NCBI GenBank assembly: GCA_013812505.1
Contig: JACCTH010000010.1
Span: 1-43,692 of the forward strand
Direction of reading: 5' to 3'
DNA: 43,692 nt
Source: Acidimicrobiia bacterium
GTDB taxonomy: Bacteria; Actinomycetota; Acidimicrobiia; Spongiisociales; ZC4RG35
Part shown: piece by piece, positions 35,085-43,586 of the stretch
Position numbering within the stretch: position 1 is the stretch's first letter
Layout of the letters: every line of letters begins with the position of its first letter
Made by a program: the position numbers and the translations under genes
Notes under the pieces: model-generated
What the model saw: only the letters and a program-made list of their open reading frames with translations
The model's database searches: none
Told to the model about the DNA's origin: nothing

Positions 35085-35548
35085 CCCGGATCGGTTCTTG
35101 GCGACATCTCGTCGGCCGGTTCTTTCGGGTCATTTCCGCGGCCGGCCTCTCTCCGCTCGAGCGGGATTGGGTGACGGCGTCGCTTGATTGTGGGCACGCT
35201 GCGTTTTTCGCTCAAGGCAAGGCGGATCAAAGACATGGTTATGCGGCCGGTCGACGGGTGGGAAGCCGACCCGAGCTGATCAGAGCGGCCCTTCTCCACG
35301 ACATCGGTAAGCGCCACGCCAACCTCTCCCCGGTGGGAAGGGCGTTTGTAACCGCCGCGGCCAAGGTCGGCCTGCCGGTGGGCCGGCGGGGTGGCATCTA
35401 TCTCGACCATGGTCGCCTCGGTGCCGAGGAGCTCCGCGCTTTGGGGGCGGAGCCGCCCGTCATCGACTTCGCTGCCAACCATCACGGCGAACGGCCCCCA
35501 TCGATCTCGCCGGCGGATTGGGCGACACTGGTGAAAGCCGACCGGTAG
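35081..35548 (+). CDS. HD-domain (HDIG-like) phosphohydrolase, probable CTG start
   Basis: The reading frame from 35081 (CTG) gives 155 residues: LTRIGSWRHLVGRFFRVISAAGLSPLERDWV before the stretch DQRHGYAAGRRVG and ALLHDIGKRHANLS. Key metal motif HD at about residue 73 and a following His pair (LDHGR, NHHGER) suit an HD-domain phosphohydrolase. The first ATG/GTG/TTG inside is GTG 35171, which would remove a hydrophobic, plausible N-terminus. CTG at 35081 overlaps the previous TGA like the ATGA/GTGA junctions elsewhere, and no SD or other start lies between. The substrate is unknown. Confidence 0.72.
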   Translation: MTRIGSWRHLVGRFFRVISAAGLSPLERDWVTASLDCGHAAFFAQGKADQRHGYAAGRRVGSRPELIRAALLHDIGKRHANLSPVGRAFVTAAAKVGLPVGRRGGIYLDHGRLGAEELRALGAEPPVIDFAANHHGERPPSISPADWATLVKADR

Positions 35549-35599
35549 CGGTCCTTGACCTGATGCGCCCTGAAAGGCCACACTGAACCCACCTTTTTC

Positions 35600-36352
35600 A
35601 TGTCTTTCAACGTCTCCACCGCCGTCTTCGCCGGTCCCCTCGACCTGCTCCTCCAGCTGATCACTCGCCATCAGGTCAACATCACCGAGGTCAGCCTGAC
35701 TGCCTTGGTTGAGGAGTACCTGCTCTGTCTCGACGAGATGGCCGATCTCGACCTCGAAGTCACTAGCGAATTCATCCTGATCGCGGCCACCCTCATCGAG
35801 TTGAAGGCCCATCATCTTCTTCCGGCGCCGAAAACGGTCGATCTCGATGAAGAGTTGGCCCTGATCGAGGAGCGGGATCGTCTTCTCTCCCGGCTGCTGC
35901 TCTGTGTCACGTTCAAAGACGTGGCGGCGGTGTTCCTACGCCGGCTCGCCGAATCCAGCCAATTCTTGGCGCGGACCGGGGGTCTTGACCAGGCGATTCC
36001 GAAGCGTCCGAGCGAACTTGTCCTTCTGGTAGATGGCAACGCCCTGCGTCTCATCGCTAATCGAGTCTTGGACAGGGCCGGAAGCGCACCCGACCTCGAT
36101 CACCTCGATCTCGACCTCCCCTCCGTCGAGGAAGCGATGGCCGACATCCAGGGCCGAATGGCCGAGCTCGTGCAGGCATCTTTCGATGAGCTTGTCGGGG
36201 AAGCTCGACGGCGCTCGGAGGTATCGGCCTACTTCCTGGCGCTGCTCGAACTTGCTCGTTGGGGGCTATTGAGCGTGGCCCAGGACGAATGGCTCGGCCC
36301 GATACGGATCGAGCATCGAGCCGCCCCTATCGTCGACTTGAGGAGTGCCTGA
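35600..36352 (+). CDS. scpA: Segregation and condensation protein A
   Basis: 250 residues. FAGPLDLLLQLITRHQVNITEVSLTALVEEYL is the N-terminal ScpA/kleisin signature, and FILIAATLIELKAHHLLP follows. The C-terminal wHTH region ends around SVAQDEWLGPIRIEH. It bridges SMC heads and binds ScpB to load the complex at origins. No clear SD is visible, and a leader of about 50 nt separates it from the HD gene. The scpB start overlaps its stop (TGATG). Confidence 0.93.
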   Translation: MSFNVSTAVFAGPLDLLLQLITRHQVNITEVSLTALVEEYLLCLDEMADLDLEVTSEFILIAATLIELKAHHLLPAPKTVDLDEELALIEERDRLLSRLLLCVTFKDVAAVFLRRLAESSQFLARTGGLDQAIPKRPSELVLLVDGNALRLIANRVLDRAGSAPDLDHLDLDLPSVEEAMADIQGRMAELVQASFDELVGEARRRSEVSAYFLALLELARWGLLSVAQDEWLGPIRIEHRAAPIVDLRSA

Positions 36353-36909
36353 TGGACATCAAGGCTGCGCTGGAGGCGATCCTGTTTGTCGCGGAGGCGC
36401 CGGTTCCGGTCGAAGAGCTGTCCGAGGTGCTCGAGCTGCCCCGGCGCGAGGTCGAAGCCGCGCTGACCGAGCTTGGCAACGAGCATGCCGCCCGGCGTGC
36501 CGGTTTGGTCGTGAGGCAAGCTGGGGGAGGTTGGCGCCTCTACAGCCATCCGGACGCCTTCCCGTATCTCGAGCGATTCACCGCCACGGCCAGCGCCCGT
36601 CGTCTTTCGGGGCCGGCGTTGGAGACCCTGGCGGTGATCGCCTACCGGCAACCGGTATCGCGCAGCCAGATTGCCCACATCCGAGGGGTTGACGCCGAGT
36701 CCGCCATCAGGTCCCTCGAGCGGTGGGGGCTCATCGAGGAGGCGGCCCGGTTGGCGGCGCCCGGGAATCCTGCCGTGTATCGCACGACGGCGTTGTTTCT
36801 CGAGAAGCTTGGCGTCAATGACCTTGCCGAGCTGCCACCCCTTGCCGATCATGTCCCCCCCGCTTCGGTCATGGATGCTCTCGAGGAAACTTTCGGCCCG
36901 AATCGATGA
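36352..36909 (+). CDS. scpB: Segregation and condensation protein B
   Basis: 185 residues with two winged-helix domains (about 1-85 and 90-170). KAALEAILFVAEAPVPVEELSEVLELP and ALETLAVIAYRQPVSRSQIAHIRGVDAESAIRSLERWGLIEEA are conserved ScpB segments. It dimerises and binds the ScpA centre. The ATG at 36352 overlaps scpA, and rluB starts as ATGA at its stop. Confidence 0.95.
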   Translation: MDIKAALEAILFVAEAPVPVEELSEVLELPRREVEAALTELGNEHAARRAGLVVRQAGGGWRLYSHPDAFPYLERFTATASARRLSGPALETLAVIAYRQPVSRSQIAHIRGVDAESAIRSLERWGLIEEAARLAAPGNPAVYRTTALFLEKLGVNDLAELPPLADHVPPASVMDALEETFGPNR

Positions 36910-37649
36910 GCGAACGGCTCCAGAAGCTGATCTCGGCTGCTGGATTGATGTCCCGGCGGGCGGCGGAGGACCTGATCAAGGCGGGACGGGTAACCATCGA
37001 TGGTCGAGTCGCCAGGCTGGGAGATAAGGCCGACCCGCACTCGGCGACTGTCGCCGTCGACGGGGTGCCGCTTCCAGTCTCACCCGACCTGGTCACCTAC
37101 CTTCTCTACAAACCGCTGGGGGTGATCTCTTCAGCCTCTGATCCGGAGGGCCGGCCGACCGTGGTGGAATTGGTCCCTCCCCAGCCGCGGGTGGTGCCGG
37201 TGGGCCGCCTCGACTACGACACTGAAGGCCTTCTCCTCCTCTCCAATGACGGGACTTTGACCAACGCCGTCACCCATCCCCGCTACGGAATCCACAAGAC
37301 TTATTTGGCGGAGGTGGAGGGCCAACCAGGGCCCGCGGCTCTGCGCCAACTTCGGGAGGGAGTCGAGCTGGAGGACGGAACGGCGCGCGTGCGCAGCGCC
37401 CGGGTGACCACCAGATCGCGTACGGGCGCGCAAGTCGAGTTGGTCCTCGGGGAGGGTCGCAATCGCGAGGTCCGGCGGCTTTTCGAAGCAGTCGGTCATC
37501 CGGTTCGCAAGCTCGTCCGCACTGCGATCGGACCGATCACCGATCGCTCGCTGCGAGCCGGACAATGGCGGCGGCTCACCAATTCCGAAGTCCATTCGCT
37601 CTACGCCGCTGCGGGTCTGGGCGCAGAGCACGCCCGTAATCTCACTTGA
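36906..37649 (+). CDS. rluB: Ribosomal large-subunit pseudouridine synthase RluB/RsuA family
   Basis: 247 residues. An N-terminal S4 domain (ERLQKLISAAGLMSRRAAEDLI) is followed by YLLYKPLGVISSASDPEGRPTV and the catalytic-region VGRLDYDTEGLLLLSNDG with Asp in GRLDYDTEGL. C-terminal GRNREVRRLFEAVGHPV is also typical. RluB converts U2605 of 23S rRNA in E. coli; the S4 domain and length agree with this subfamily. Its scpAB neighbours are conserved in many bacteria. Confidence 0.93.
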   Translation: MSERLQKLISAAGLMSRRAAEDLIKAGRVTIDGRVARLGDKADPHSATVAVDGVPLPVSPDLVTYLLYKPLGVISSASDPEGRPTVVELVPPQPRVVPVGRLDYDTEGLLLLSNDGTLTNAVTHPRYGIHKTYLAEVEGQPGPAALRQLREGVELEDGTARVRSARVTTRSRTGAQVELVLGEGRNREVRRLFEAVGHPVRKLVRTAIGPITDRSLRAGQWRRLTNSEVHSLYAAAGLGAEHARNLT

Positions 37650-38905
37650 TGTCCTCCCCGGTCCTGGTGCGGCCGCGCACACGTCCGATCGAAGCGGTGG
37701 TCCGTCCTCCCGGTTCCAAGAGCTTCACTAACCGCGCGTTGGTGACCGCGGCTCTCGCTCGGGGAGTGAGCCGCCTCGCCGGACCTCTCGACGCCGACGA
37801 CACCGAGGCCATGCGTGTCGGTCTCGCCACCCTCGGGGTGCGAATTGATGACAACGATGATCCCTGGCTCGTCGTCGGCACGCGGGGCCGGCTTGGGGCC
37901 GGCCAGATCGACGCTCGCCAATCGGGAACGACAGCGCGTTTTCTCGCCGCCTTGGGCGCACTGGTTAACGGCCGCGTTGAGATCACCGGCCAGGGTCGAC
38001 TACCGGCGAGACCGTTTGCCGAATTGGCGACGGCGCTGGCAATGGTCGGCATCGACGCCCGGGCCAATAACGGCGGCCTTCCTTTCGTAGTGGAGGGCCA
38101 GGGTGGTTTTCCGAGCGGTCGCGTCCTGGTTGACCCGTCGCGGTCCTCGCAGTTCGTGTCGGCGTTGCTATTGGTGGCGCCGATGGCCGAAGGCCCCGTT
38201 GAAATCGTGCTTACCGCGCCTCCGGCCTCCGCCTCCTATCTCGACTCGACCATCGCAGTGATGGCTGCGTTCGGGGCCGAGGTCGAAGTCGCCGACCGAG
38301 CTTTCCAAGTCGCTCCTACCGGGTATTCCGCAGCGAGCTACGAGATCGAAGCAGACGCCTCGGCGGCGGCCTATCCCTTGGTGGCGGCCGCCATCACCGG
38401 GGGAGTGGTCGGAATCGAGGGAATCCCGGCAGGGTCGACTCAGCCTGATCTCGAGTTGCTCACCGTTCTCGCCGCGATGGGTTGTGAGGTGCGGCGCTTC
38501 CCGCATCGCCTTGATTTGCTGGGGCCTCCTCAGCTGAACGCGGTCTCAGTCGACATGGAAAGGGCACCTGACGCGGTTCTCGCCCTGGCAGTGGCTTGTC
38601 TATTTGCAGACGGGACAAGCCGGCTGCGCCGGGTCGGCAACCTCCGGCTGAAAGAGAGCGATCGCCTGGCTGCCCTTGTGTCCGAGATTCGGCGCATAGG
38701 CGCCAAAGCATGGGTCGAAGGCGATGATCTCCTGATCGAGGGTGGTTCGTCACTGCAGCCGGCAGTGATTGATACCCATGGTGATCACCGTATGGCGATG
38801 AGCATGGCCCTCGTCGGTTTGCGTCAACCGGGGATCGCAATCGACCATCCCGAGGTCGTGGATAAGACCTGGCCGCGCTACTTCTCGGTGCTCGACCAAC
38901 TGTGA
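37649..38905 (+). CDS. aroA: 3-phosphoshikimate 1-carboxyvinyltransferase (EPSP synthase)
   Basis: 418 residues, two-domain EPSP-synthase fold. VRPPGSKSFTNRALV contains the phosphate-binding Lys24; LRLKESDRLAAL and HGDHRMAMSMAL are C-terminal active-site motifs. The usual GNAGTAxR stretch reads QSGTTARFLAALGAL, a variant of the phosphoenolpyruvate site. It converts shikimate 3-phosphate and PEP to EPSP. The ATG overlaps the rluB stop (TGATG). Confidence 0.95.
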   Translation: MSSPVLVRPRTRPIEAVVRPPGSKSFTNRALVTAALARGVSRLAGPLDADDTEAMRVGLATLGVRIDDNDDPWLVVGTRGRLGAGQIDARQSGTTARFLAALGALVNGRVEITGQGRLPARPFAELATALAMVGIDARANNGGLPFVVEGQGGFPSGRVLVDPSRSSQFVSALLLVAPMAEGPVEIVLTAPPASASYLDSTIAVMAAFGAEVEVADRAFQVAPTGYSAASYEIEADASAAAYPLVAAAITGGVVGIEGIPAGSTQPDLELLTVLAAMGCEVRRFPHRLDLLGPPQLNAVSVDMERAPDAVLALAVACLFADGTSRLRRVGNLRLKESDRLAALVSEIRRIGAKAWVEGDDLLIEGGSSLQPAVIDTHGDHRMAMSMALVGLRQPGIAIDHPEVVDKTWPRYFSVLDQL

Positions 38906-39561
38906 ACCTAATTGCCGTCGATGGGCCCGGCGGCGCCGGGAAGTCGACTGTCAGCCGCAAACTTGCCGAAAGGTTGGGATGGCTGCATCTCGACACCGGC
39001 GCCTATTACCGGGCGGCGACTCTGGCGGCGCTGCGCGCTGGTGTCGATCTCGAAGATGAGGACGAGGTGCTCGAGGTTGTCAAACTGCTCCGCCTACGAC
39101 AGGAGCACGGGCTGATGCTGCTCAATGGCGAGGCTGTCTCGGAGGAGATTCGCTCAGCGGAGGTGACCGCCGCAGCGTCAACCGTGGCTGCTCACGGACG
39201 GGTGCGAGCGGTCATCGTTCGCCAGCAACGGCAATGGGTGGCTGGTCAAAAGCAGCCGGTCGTGGTGGAGGGGCGCGACATCGGGACCGTGGTCTTCCCC
39301 GCTGCGGAGCTGAAGATCTGGTTGGAGGCCAGCGAATCGGAGCGGGTCCGCCGTCGCGCCGAGGAGACCGGCCAGCCCGAGGAAGAAGTCGAAGGAGACC
39401 TCGCTCGGCGTGATCACGCTGACGCGTCCCGGGCGGCCTCGCCGTCTCGGCCGGCGGCTGATGCCATTCGTCTCGACACGACCAACCTGGGGGTTGAGGC
39501 GGTGGTGGCAAGGATCGTTCAGATGCTTCCGGTCGACGAGGTTTTCCGGCCACCCGTCTAG
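38902..39561 (+). CDS. cmk: Cytidylate kinase
   Basis: 219 residues. The Walker A loop DGPGGAGKST lies at 7-16 and LHLDTGAYYRAATLAALRAG, VVVEGRDIGTVVFP and SPSRPAADAIRLDTT follow in the normal order. It phosphorylates CMP and dCMP. The GTG start overlaps aroA (GTGA). The region before ispH, just 11 nt, holds a possible ispH -10. Confidence 0.95.
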   Translation: MNLIAVDGPGGAGKSTVSRKLAERLGWLHLDTGAYYRAATLAALRAGVDLEDEDEVLEVVKLLRLRQEHGLMLLNGEAVSEEIRSAEVTAAASTVAAHGRVRAVIVRQQRQWVAGQKQPVVVEGRDIGTVVFPAAELKIWLEASESERVRRRAEETGQPEEEVEGDLARRDHADASRAASPSRPAADAIRLDTTNLGVEAVVARIVQMLPVDEVFRPPV

Positions 39562-39564
39562 CGT
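39559..39564 (+). promoter_or_regulatory. Candidate leaderless -10 of ispH
   Basis: TAGCGT is 8 nt before the ATG at 39573 and overlaps the cmk stop codon. It may drive ispH separately from the cmk transcript. Confidence 0.35.
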
Positions 39565-39572
39565 TCTCAGCG

Positions 39573-40619
39573 ATGATCGACCGAGTAGTCGTGGCCGAGC
39601 CGCGGGGCTTTTGCGCTGGCGTGGAGATGGCCATCAAGGCGTTGACCTGGATGGTCCGCCTTTTCGAGCCGCCGGTGTACTGCTACCACCAGATCGTCCA
39701 CAACGAATGGGTGGTGAAGGCGTTCGAACGGGTCGGGGTGCGATTTGTCGATGACATCGGCGATGTCCCCATTGGGGCTCCCATCATGCTTTCCGCGCAT
39801 GGATCTTCTCCCGAAGTCGTGGCCGCGGCGGCTGATCGAGCGGCAGTCGTCATTGATGCAGTTTGCCCGCTCGTGACCAAAGTCCACCACGAGGTCAAAC
39901 GGATGGCCAACAATGGATTCGACATCATCTATGTCGGCCATCGCGGCCACGACGAAGCTCTCGGTACCCTCGCCGAGGCCCCCGAGCAGATGACCCTCGT
40001 CGAGCCGGACGACGGACTCGATCGTTTTCACGCCGCAGATCCAGCCAAGGTCGCACTCTTGGCGCAGACCACGCTCGGAACCTATGAATGGCAGGAAGTG
40101 CTCGACCGGGCCTCAGCTCGGTTCCCAGATCTCGTCACCTCGCGCAAGAGCGACCTTTGCTACGCCACCACCAATCGCCAGGAGGCGGTGCAGGCGCTTG
40201 CCAAGGAATGTGAGCTGATCCTGGTCGTCGGGTCGGAGAATTCCTCCAACACTCAGGCCTTGGTGCGGGTAGCGCGCGAGCACGGCGTGGACGCCCACCG
40301 CATCGACCGTGCGTCAGACATCGAAGAGGCGTGGCTTCTGGAGGTGAGTGTGGTCGGTCTCACCGCAGGTGCATCTGCCCCCGACCATCTGGTCACCGAG
40401 GTCATCGATCGCTTGAACCCGGCTAAAGGCTTCGAACTGCTCGCGGTCACCGACGAAGAAGAATACTTCCCCCTCCCTCCTCAGCTCCGTTCCTTCGTTA
40501 CCACTTTGCAGCATTTGGTCGAGGCTGGTTTCACCGCCGTCGAGGCTGGCGCCGGACCCCTCGAACGTGATCGAGAGTGGACTGCGACCGAGGCGCTTTC
40601 ACTTATCGCCGGGAGATGA
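39573..40619 (+). CDS. ispH: 4-hydroxy-3-methylbut-2-enyl diphosphate reductase
   Basis: 348 residues. The three Cys that hold the [4Fe-4S] cluster are Cys14 (PRGFCAGV), Cys98 (DAVCPLVTKVH) and Cys196 (SDLCYATTNRQ). GHRGHDEALGT has the conserved Glu of the active site. It makes IPP and DMAPP in the non-mevalonate pathway. The C-terminal part is longer than in E. coli (about 25 extra residues). The der start overlaps its stop (ATGA). Confidence 0.96.
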   Translation: MIDRVVVAEPRGFCAGVEMAIKALTWMVRLFEPPVYCYHQIVHNEWVVKAFERVGVRFVDDIGDVPIGAPIMLSAHGSSPEVVAAAADRAAVVIDAVCPLVTKVHHEVKRMANNGFDIIYVGHRGHDEALGTLAEAPEQMTLVEPDDGLDRFHAADPAKVALLAQTTLGTYEWQEVLDRASARFPDLVTSRKSDLCYATTNRQEAVQALAKECELILVVGSENSSNTQALVRVAREHGVDAHRIDRASDIEEAWLLEVSVVGLTAGASAPDHLVTEVIDRLNPAKGFELLAVTDEEEYFPLPPQLRSFVTTLQHLVEAGFTAVEAGAGPLERDREWTATEALSLIAGR

Positions 40620-41932
40620 GCGGCCGGCTTCCGATCGTGGCAGTCGTTGGCCGCCCCAACGTTGGGAAGTCGAGCCTCGTGAACCGGATCGTCGGGGGAC
40701 GGCAAGCAGTGGTTGAGGAGCGGCCGGGTGTGACCCGTGATCGTCGCAACTTCGAAGCAGACTGGAACGGCCGCAGTTTTGCGCTGGTGGACACTGGTGG
40801 CTGGGAACGCGATCCCGCCGAGGCGGTCAGCGAGTCGATCAAGGCCCAAGCCGAGATTGCCTTGAGTGGCGCCGATCTCGTCCTCCTCGTGATCGACGCG
40901 CGGGTCGGCATCACCGAGGATGATGAAGGGGTGGTCAACCTGCTGCGCAGGGCCGACGTACCCGTCATCCTCGCGGCCAACAAGATCGACGACCGAAGCC
41001 ACGAACAAGCGTTGGCCGACCTGTGGGCGGTCGGCCTCGGCGAGCCGATGGGTGTCTCGGCGTTGCACGGCCGGGGAATGGGCGAGCTCCTCGACCGCTT
41101 GGTCAAGCTCCTGCCGCCCGACGAATCGGTGCCCGCGAAGGACGACTTGCCGCGGCTGGCGTTGATTGGGCGACCTAATGTCGGCAAGTCGACCTTGCTT
41201 AATCGGCTCGTGGGGGAGGAGCGGGTGATCGTCTCTCCGACCCCGGGCACTACCCGTGACCCCATCGACGTTGAGGCGGAGATCGACGGGACGCGGTTCG
41301 TGATTGTCGACACCGCTGGGATTCGCCGGCGCCCACAGATCACCGAGTCGGCCGACTTTTACGCCGTCGATCGCGCCCGCCGGTCGCTGGCCGAAGCCGA
41401 CGCTGCGGTGGTTTTGATCGATGGGATCGAGGGCGTCACTCAGCAGGATCAACGAATCATCGATGAAGCGGTCGAGGCGGGGGTTTCCATCACCATCTTG
41501 CTGAACAAATGGGATCGGGCGCAGAGTCTCGAGGAACGCGAAGACGCCACCCGTAGCGTCGAGGACCGTCTCGGGTTTGTGCCCTGGGCGCCAATCATGC
41601 GCGGTTCGGCCCTCACCGGCGCTCGATTACAACGTTTGGGGGCGTTCATCGAGCAGGGTCTCGAGGCGCGGCAGCGTCGCATCGCCACTGGTGAGCTCAA
41701 TCGAATGATCTCGCGCTGGGCTGCCGCCCATCCACCCCCCGTTCGCAAAGGACGCCGGCCACGGATCCAGTACGCGGTCCAGGCCGGGGTCGCCCCACCC
41801 ACCTTCGTGCTCTTCGTCGCCGGTGGCGAGCTCGGCTCTGACTATCTCCGCTTCATCGAGAACCGCCTCCGAGAGGAGGTCGATTTCGAGGGCACCCCGC
41901 TTCGCATCCTCACTCGAAGCGGCAAGCGATGA
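40616..41932 (+). CDS. der: Ribosome biogenesis GTPase Der (EngA)
   Basis: 438 residues with two G domains: P-loop GRPNVGKS at 12-19 and again near 185-192, DTGGWE and DTAGIRRR as G3, NKID and NKWDRA as G4. The KH-like C-terminal domain includes RPRIQYAVQAGVAPPTFVLFV. Der acts in 50S subunit assembly. The ATG overlapping ispH (ATGA) is used; the longer frame from 40577 lies within ispH. Confidence 0.95.
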   Translation: MSGRLPIVAVVGRPNVGKSSLVNRIVGGRQAVVEERPGVTRDRRNFEADWNGRSFALVDTGGWERDPAEAVSESIKAQAEIALSGADLVLLVIDARVGITEDDEGVVNLLRRADVPVILAANKIDDRSHEQALADLWAVGLGEPMGVSALHGRGMGELLDRLVKLLPPDESVPAKDDLPRLALIGRPNVGKSTLLNRLVGEERVIVSPTPGTTRDPIDVEAEIDGTRFVIVDTAGIRRRPQITESADFYAVDRARRSLAEADAAVVLIDGIEGVTQQDQRIIDEAVEAGVSITILLNKWDRAQSLEEREDATRSVEDRLGFVPWAPIMRGSALTGARLQRLGAFIEQGLEARQRRIATGELNRMISRWAAAHPPPVRKGRRPRIQYAVQAGVAPPTFVLFVAGGELGSDYLRFIENRLREEVDFEGTPLRILTRSGKR

Positions 41933-42078
41933 CCGATCCGTTCCTTCCTGATGAGGAGCCCGCCCCGGACTTGCCAAGCCCCTGGGGGTTCCGAATCTTC
42001 ATTGTCCTCGCCACGATCTACTTGCTCTACAGGCTGGGCCAAGGCATCGCCTGGGTCGTCACGCGGCTAGCGACCTGA
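41929..42078 (+). CDS. 49-residue single-span membrane protein downstream of der
   Basis: The ATG at 41929 overlaps the der stop as ATGA. The 49 residues comprise an acidic, Pro-rich N-terminus (TDPFLPDEEPAPDLPSPWG), one hydrophobic helix about 22-34 (IFIVLATIYLLY) and the ending TRLAT. Coupling and the clear membrane profile support it as a real gene. Family unknown. Confidence 0.65.
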   Translation: MTDPFLPDEEPAPDLPSPWGFRIFIVLATIYLLYRLGQGIAWVVTRLAT

Positions 42079-42082
42079 CTTG

Positions 42083-42580
42083 GTGACGCGCGAGGCCACC
42101 GTCGCCAGGGTTCACTTGTACCTCGACCTTTTCGATGCCCTATCGATCACGGTTTGGATCGGTGGGGGTTGGGGCGTCGATGCGCTACTCGACGAGCAGA
42201 CCCGTCCGCACGCGGACAACGACATCGTTGTCTCCGAAACGGAGGCGCAGATTCTTCGCAAGGCGCTGCTCGAAGCCGGCTTTGGCGACATTCCGCGTGA
42301 CGACACCAGAGCGTGGAACTTCGTGATGGGGGAACCGGGCGGCAGTGAGATCGACTTCCATGTCATCGTCTTGGACGACACCGGCGACGGCATCTACGGC
42401 CCAGCCCAGAACGTAGACGTCATTCCGAGAGAGGCTCGTGCCAGCTTCGGGTACATCGGCGGGCGTGAGGTCCGCTGCCGGTCGGCCGAATACCAGATCC
42501 GCTCGCATTTCGGCTACCAACTGAAGGCGAAAGACATTGCCGATGTTGCAGCCCTCAGATACCGGTTCGGCATTCCGTAG
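42083..42580 (+). CDS. Nucleotidyltransferase, LnuA/ANT(2'')-like
   Basis: 165 residues, GTG at 42083 (TTG 42080 is also possible). WIGGGWGVDALLDEQTRPHADNDIVV is the LnuA/ANT(2'')-like nucleotidyltransferase pattern with catalytic Asp pair D-N-D, and GSEIDFHVIVLDD gives a further acidic residue. VPxEARASFGYIGGREVRCRS and the helical C-terminus KAKDIADVAAL follow as in that family. Relatives adenylylate lincosamides or aminoglycosides, but many genomic members are uncharacterised, so a resistance role is not assured. It lies between housekeeping genes and the repeat-flanked TA module. Confidence 0.75.
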   Translation: MTREATVARVHLYLDLFDALSITVWIGGGWGVDALLDEQTRPHADNDIVVSETEAQILRKALLEAGFGDIPRDDTRAWNFVMGEPGGSEIDFHVIVLDDTGDGIYGPAQNVDVIPREARASFGYIGGREVRCRSAEYQIRSHFGYQLKAKDIADVAALRYRFGIP

Positions 42581-42776
42581 ACACGAGGAGGTGGCACCAT
42601 TCCTCTTTGAACGCAAGTCGTTCAGCTCTCCGATCCGTCCGCTTGGCACTCACCCTCGCCTCCTGCCAGATCCCACCTCAGACTGGACGCATCGTTGTAG
42701 GTCATGGTTAAGCACACGCCGGATGTCGAAGCCACAGTCATCGAGCTTGCCAGCGGCGACTCCGTTGTGATCGGCG
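42581..42776. other. Noncoding stretch between the nucleotidyltransferase and the left repeat
   Basis: No supported gene. A 28-codon frame from ATG 42704 ends within the left repeat and is not convincing; it may be a remnant. The gap marks the left boundary of the repeat-flanked module. Confidence 0.4.
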
Positions 42777-42850
42777 TGTTCTGTAGGTGATTTTGGTGGC
42801 TATGGAACCACGCGAACCTAAGGTTTGATTGGTGGTCGGGCTGGCGAGAT
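42777..42850. repeat. Left direct repeat flanking VapBC, with truncated tRNA-Pro 3' end
   Basis: This 74-bp block matches 43587-43660 with 69 identities, offset exactly 810 bp. It includes TGGTCGGGCTGGC, the 3' end of tRNA-Pro on the minus strand (CCA, discriminator, acceptor and first T-stem bases), then diverges, so no functional tRNA is here. Core features such as CGCGAACCTAAGGTTTG are shared by both copies. Confidence 0.8.
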
Positions 42851-42877
42851 GCGAGGTGCACGGAGTACTACTGCTGT

Positions 42878-42883
42878 TAGCAT
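42878..42883 (+). promoter_or_regulatory. Leaderless -10 of vapBC-like pair
   Basis: TAGCAT is 6 nt before the ATG at 42890; no Shine-Dalgarno is present. It lies 27 bp downstream of the left repeat. Confidence 0.5.
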
Positions 42884-42889
42884 CGAAGT

Positions 42890-43201
42890 ATGACTCCATC
42901 GAAGCGGCGTCTCACCGTGACCGTCGATCCCGAACTTGTCGAAGCCGGAAACCGCGCCGTGGCCGAGGGCAAAGCGGACTCACTCAGCGGCTGGGTGAAC
43001 GGTGCGTTGGAAGAGAAGATGCACCGAGACCAACAGCTGGCTCATCTGCGGGCGGCGATAGCGGACTACGAAAGGGAGTTCGGCGAGATCACCGCCGCCG
43101 AGATCGCAGCTCAACAGCGGGCGGATCGACAGCACGCGGTTGTTGTCAGGGGCCGAACGACGAAAGCACGATCGCGAAACAAGACGAGGCCCCCCGCGTG
43201 A
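42890..43201 (+). CDS. VapB-like RHH antitoxin
   Basis: 103 residues. The N-terminal RRLTVTVDPELVEAGNRAVAEG and SLSGWVNGALEEKM look like a ribbon-helix-helix DNA-binding domain. An acidic/charged helix (about 45-75) and a basic, disordered tail follow. It overlaps the PIN toxin by GTGA. It is the antitoxin of a VapBC pair and likely autorepressor. Confidence 0.8.
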   Translation: MTPSKRRLTVTVDPELVEAGNRAVAEGKADSLSGWVNGALEEKMHRDQQLAHLRAAIADYEREFGEITAAEIAAQQRADRQHAVVVRGRTTKARSRNKTRPPA

Positions 43202-43575
43202 CGCTCGTGCTCGACAGCGGCGCCCTGATCGCCCTCGAACGAAACGAGCGAGCGATGTGGGTTCGCCTCAAGGCATCCGAGCTCGCCGGCGAGATTCCGG
43301 TAACCCACGGGGGCGCGCTGGGACAGGTGTGGCGCGGCGGCCCACGGCAGGCACGGTTGGCACATGCGCTTCAGGGGGTCGATGTCCGCCCGCTTGACCG
43401 CGCACTCGGCCGGGCCTCCGGCGAGTTGCTTGGCACCACAGGCTTGTCCGACGTCATCGATGCTGCGGTCGTCCTTCTCGCCGCAGACGGGGACGAGATC
43501 GTAACGCTGGACCGCGATGACTTCGAGTACCTCGTCGCCGCAACTGGTCGGCACGTGGAGTTGATCCGCCCCTGA
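43198..43575 (+). CDS. VapC-like PIN-domain toxin
   Basis: 125 residues from GTG 43198. TLVLDSGALIALER gives the first active Asp6 and Glu; LGTTGLSDVIDAAVVLLAADGDEIVTLDRDDF holds the other two Asp positions of a PIN domain. VapC toxins cleave tRNA or rRNA. GRASGELLGTTGLSD and the short C-terminus match actinobacterial VapC. The pair lies between two 74-bp repeats, so it could be a small mobile or duplicated unit. Confidence 0.85.
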   Translation: MTLVLDSGALIALERNERAMWVRLKASELAGEIPVTHGGALGQVWRGGPRQARLAHALQGVDVRPLDRALGRASGELLGTTGLSDVIDAAVVLLAADGDEIVTLDRDDFEYLVAATGRHVELIRP

Positions 43576-43586
43576 CCGACTGCGAC

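Noticed and set aside
42704-42790. 28-codon frame before the VapBC module
   Set aside because: Very short, no ribosome-binding site or family, and ends inside the direct repeat.
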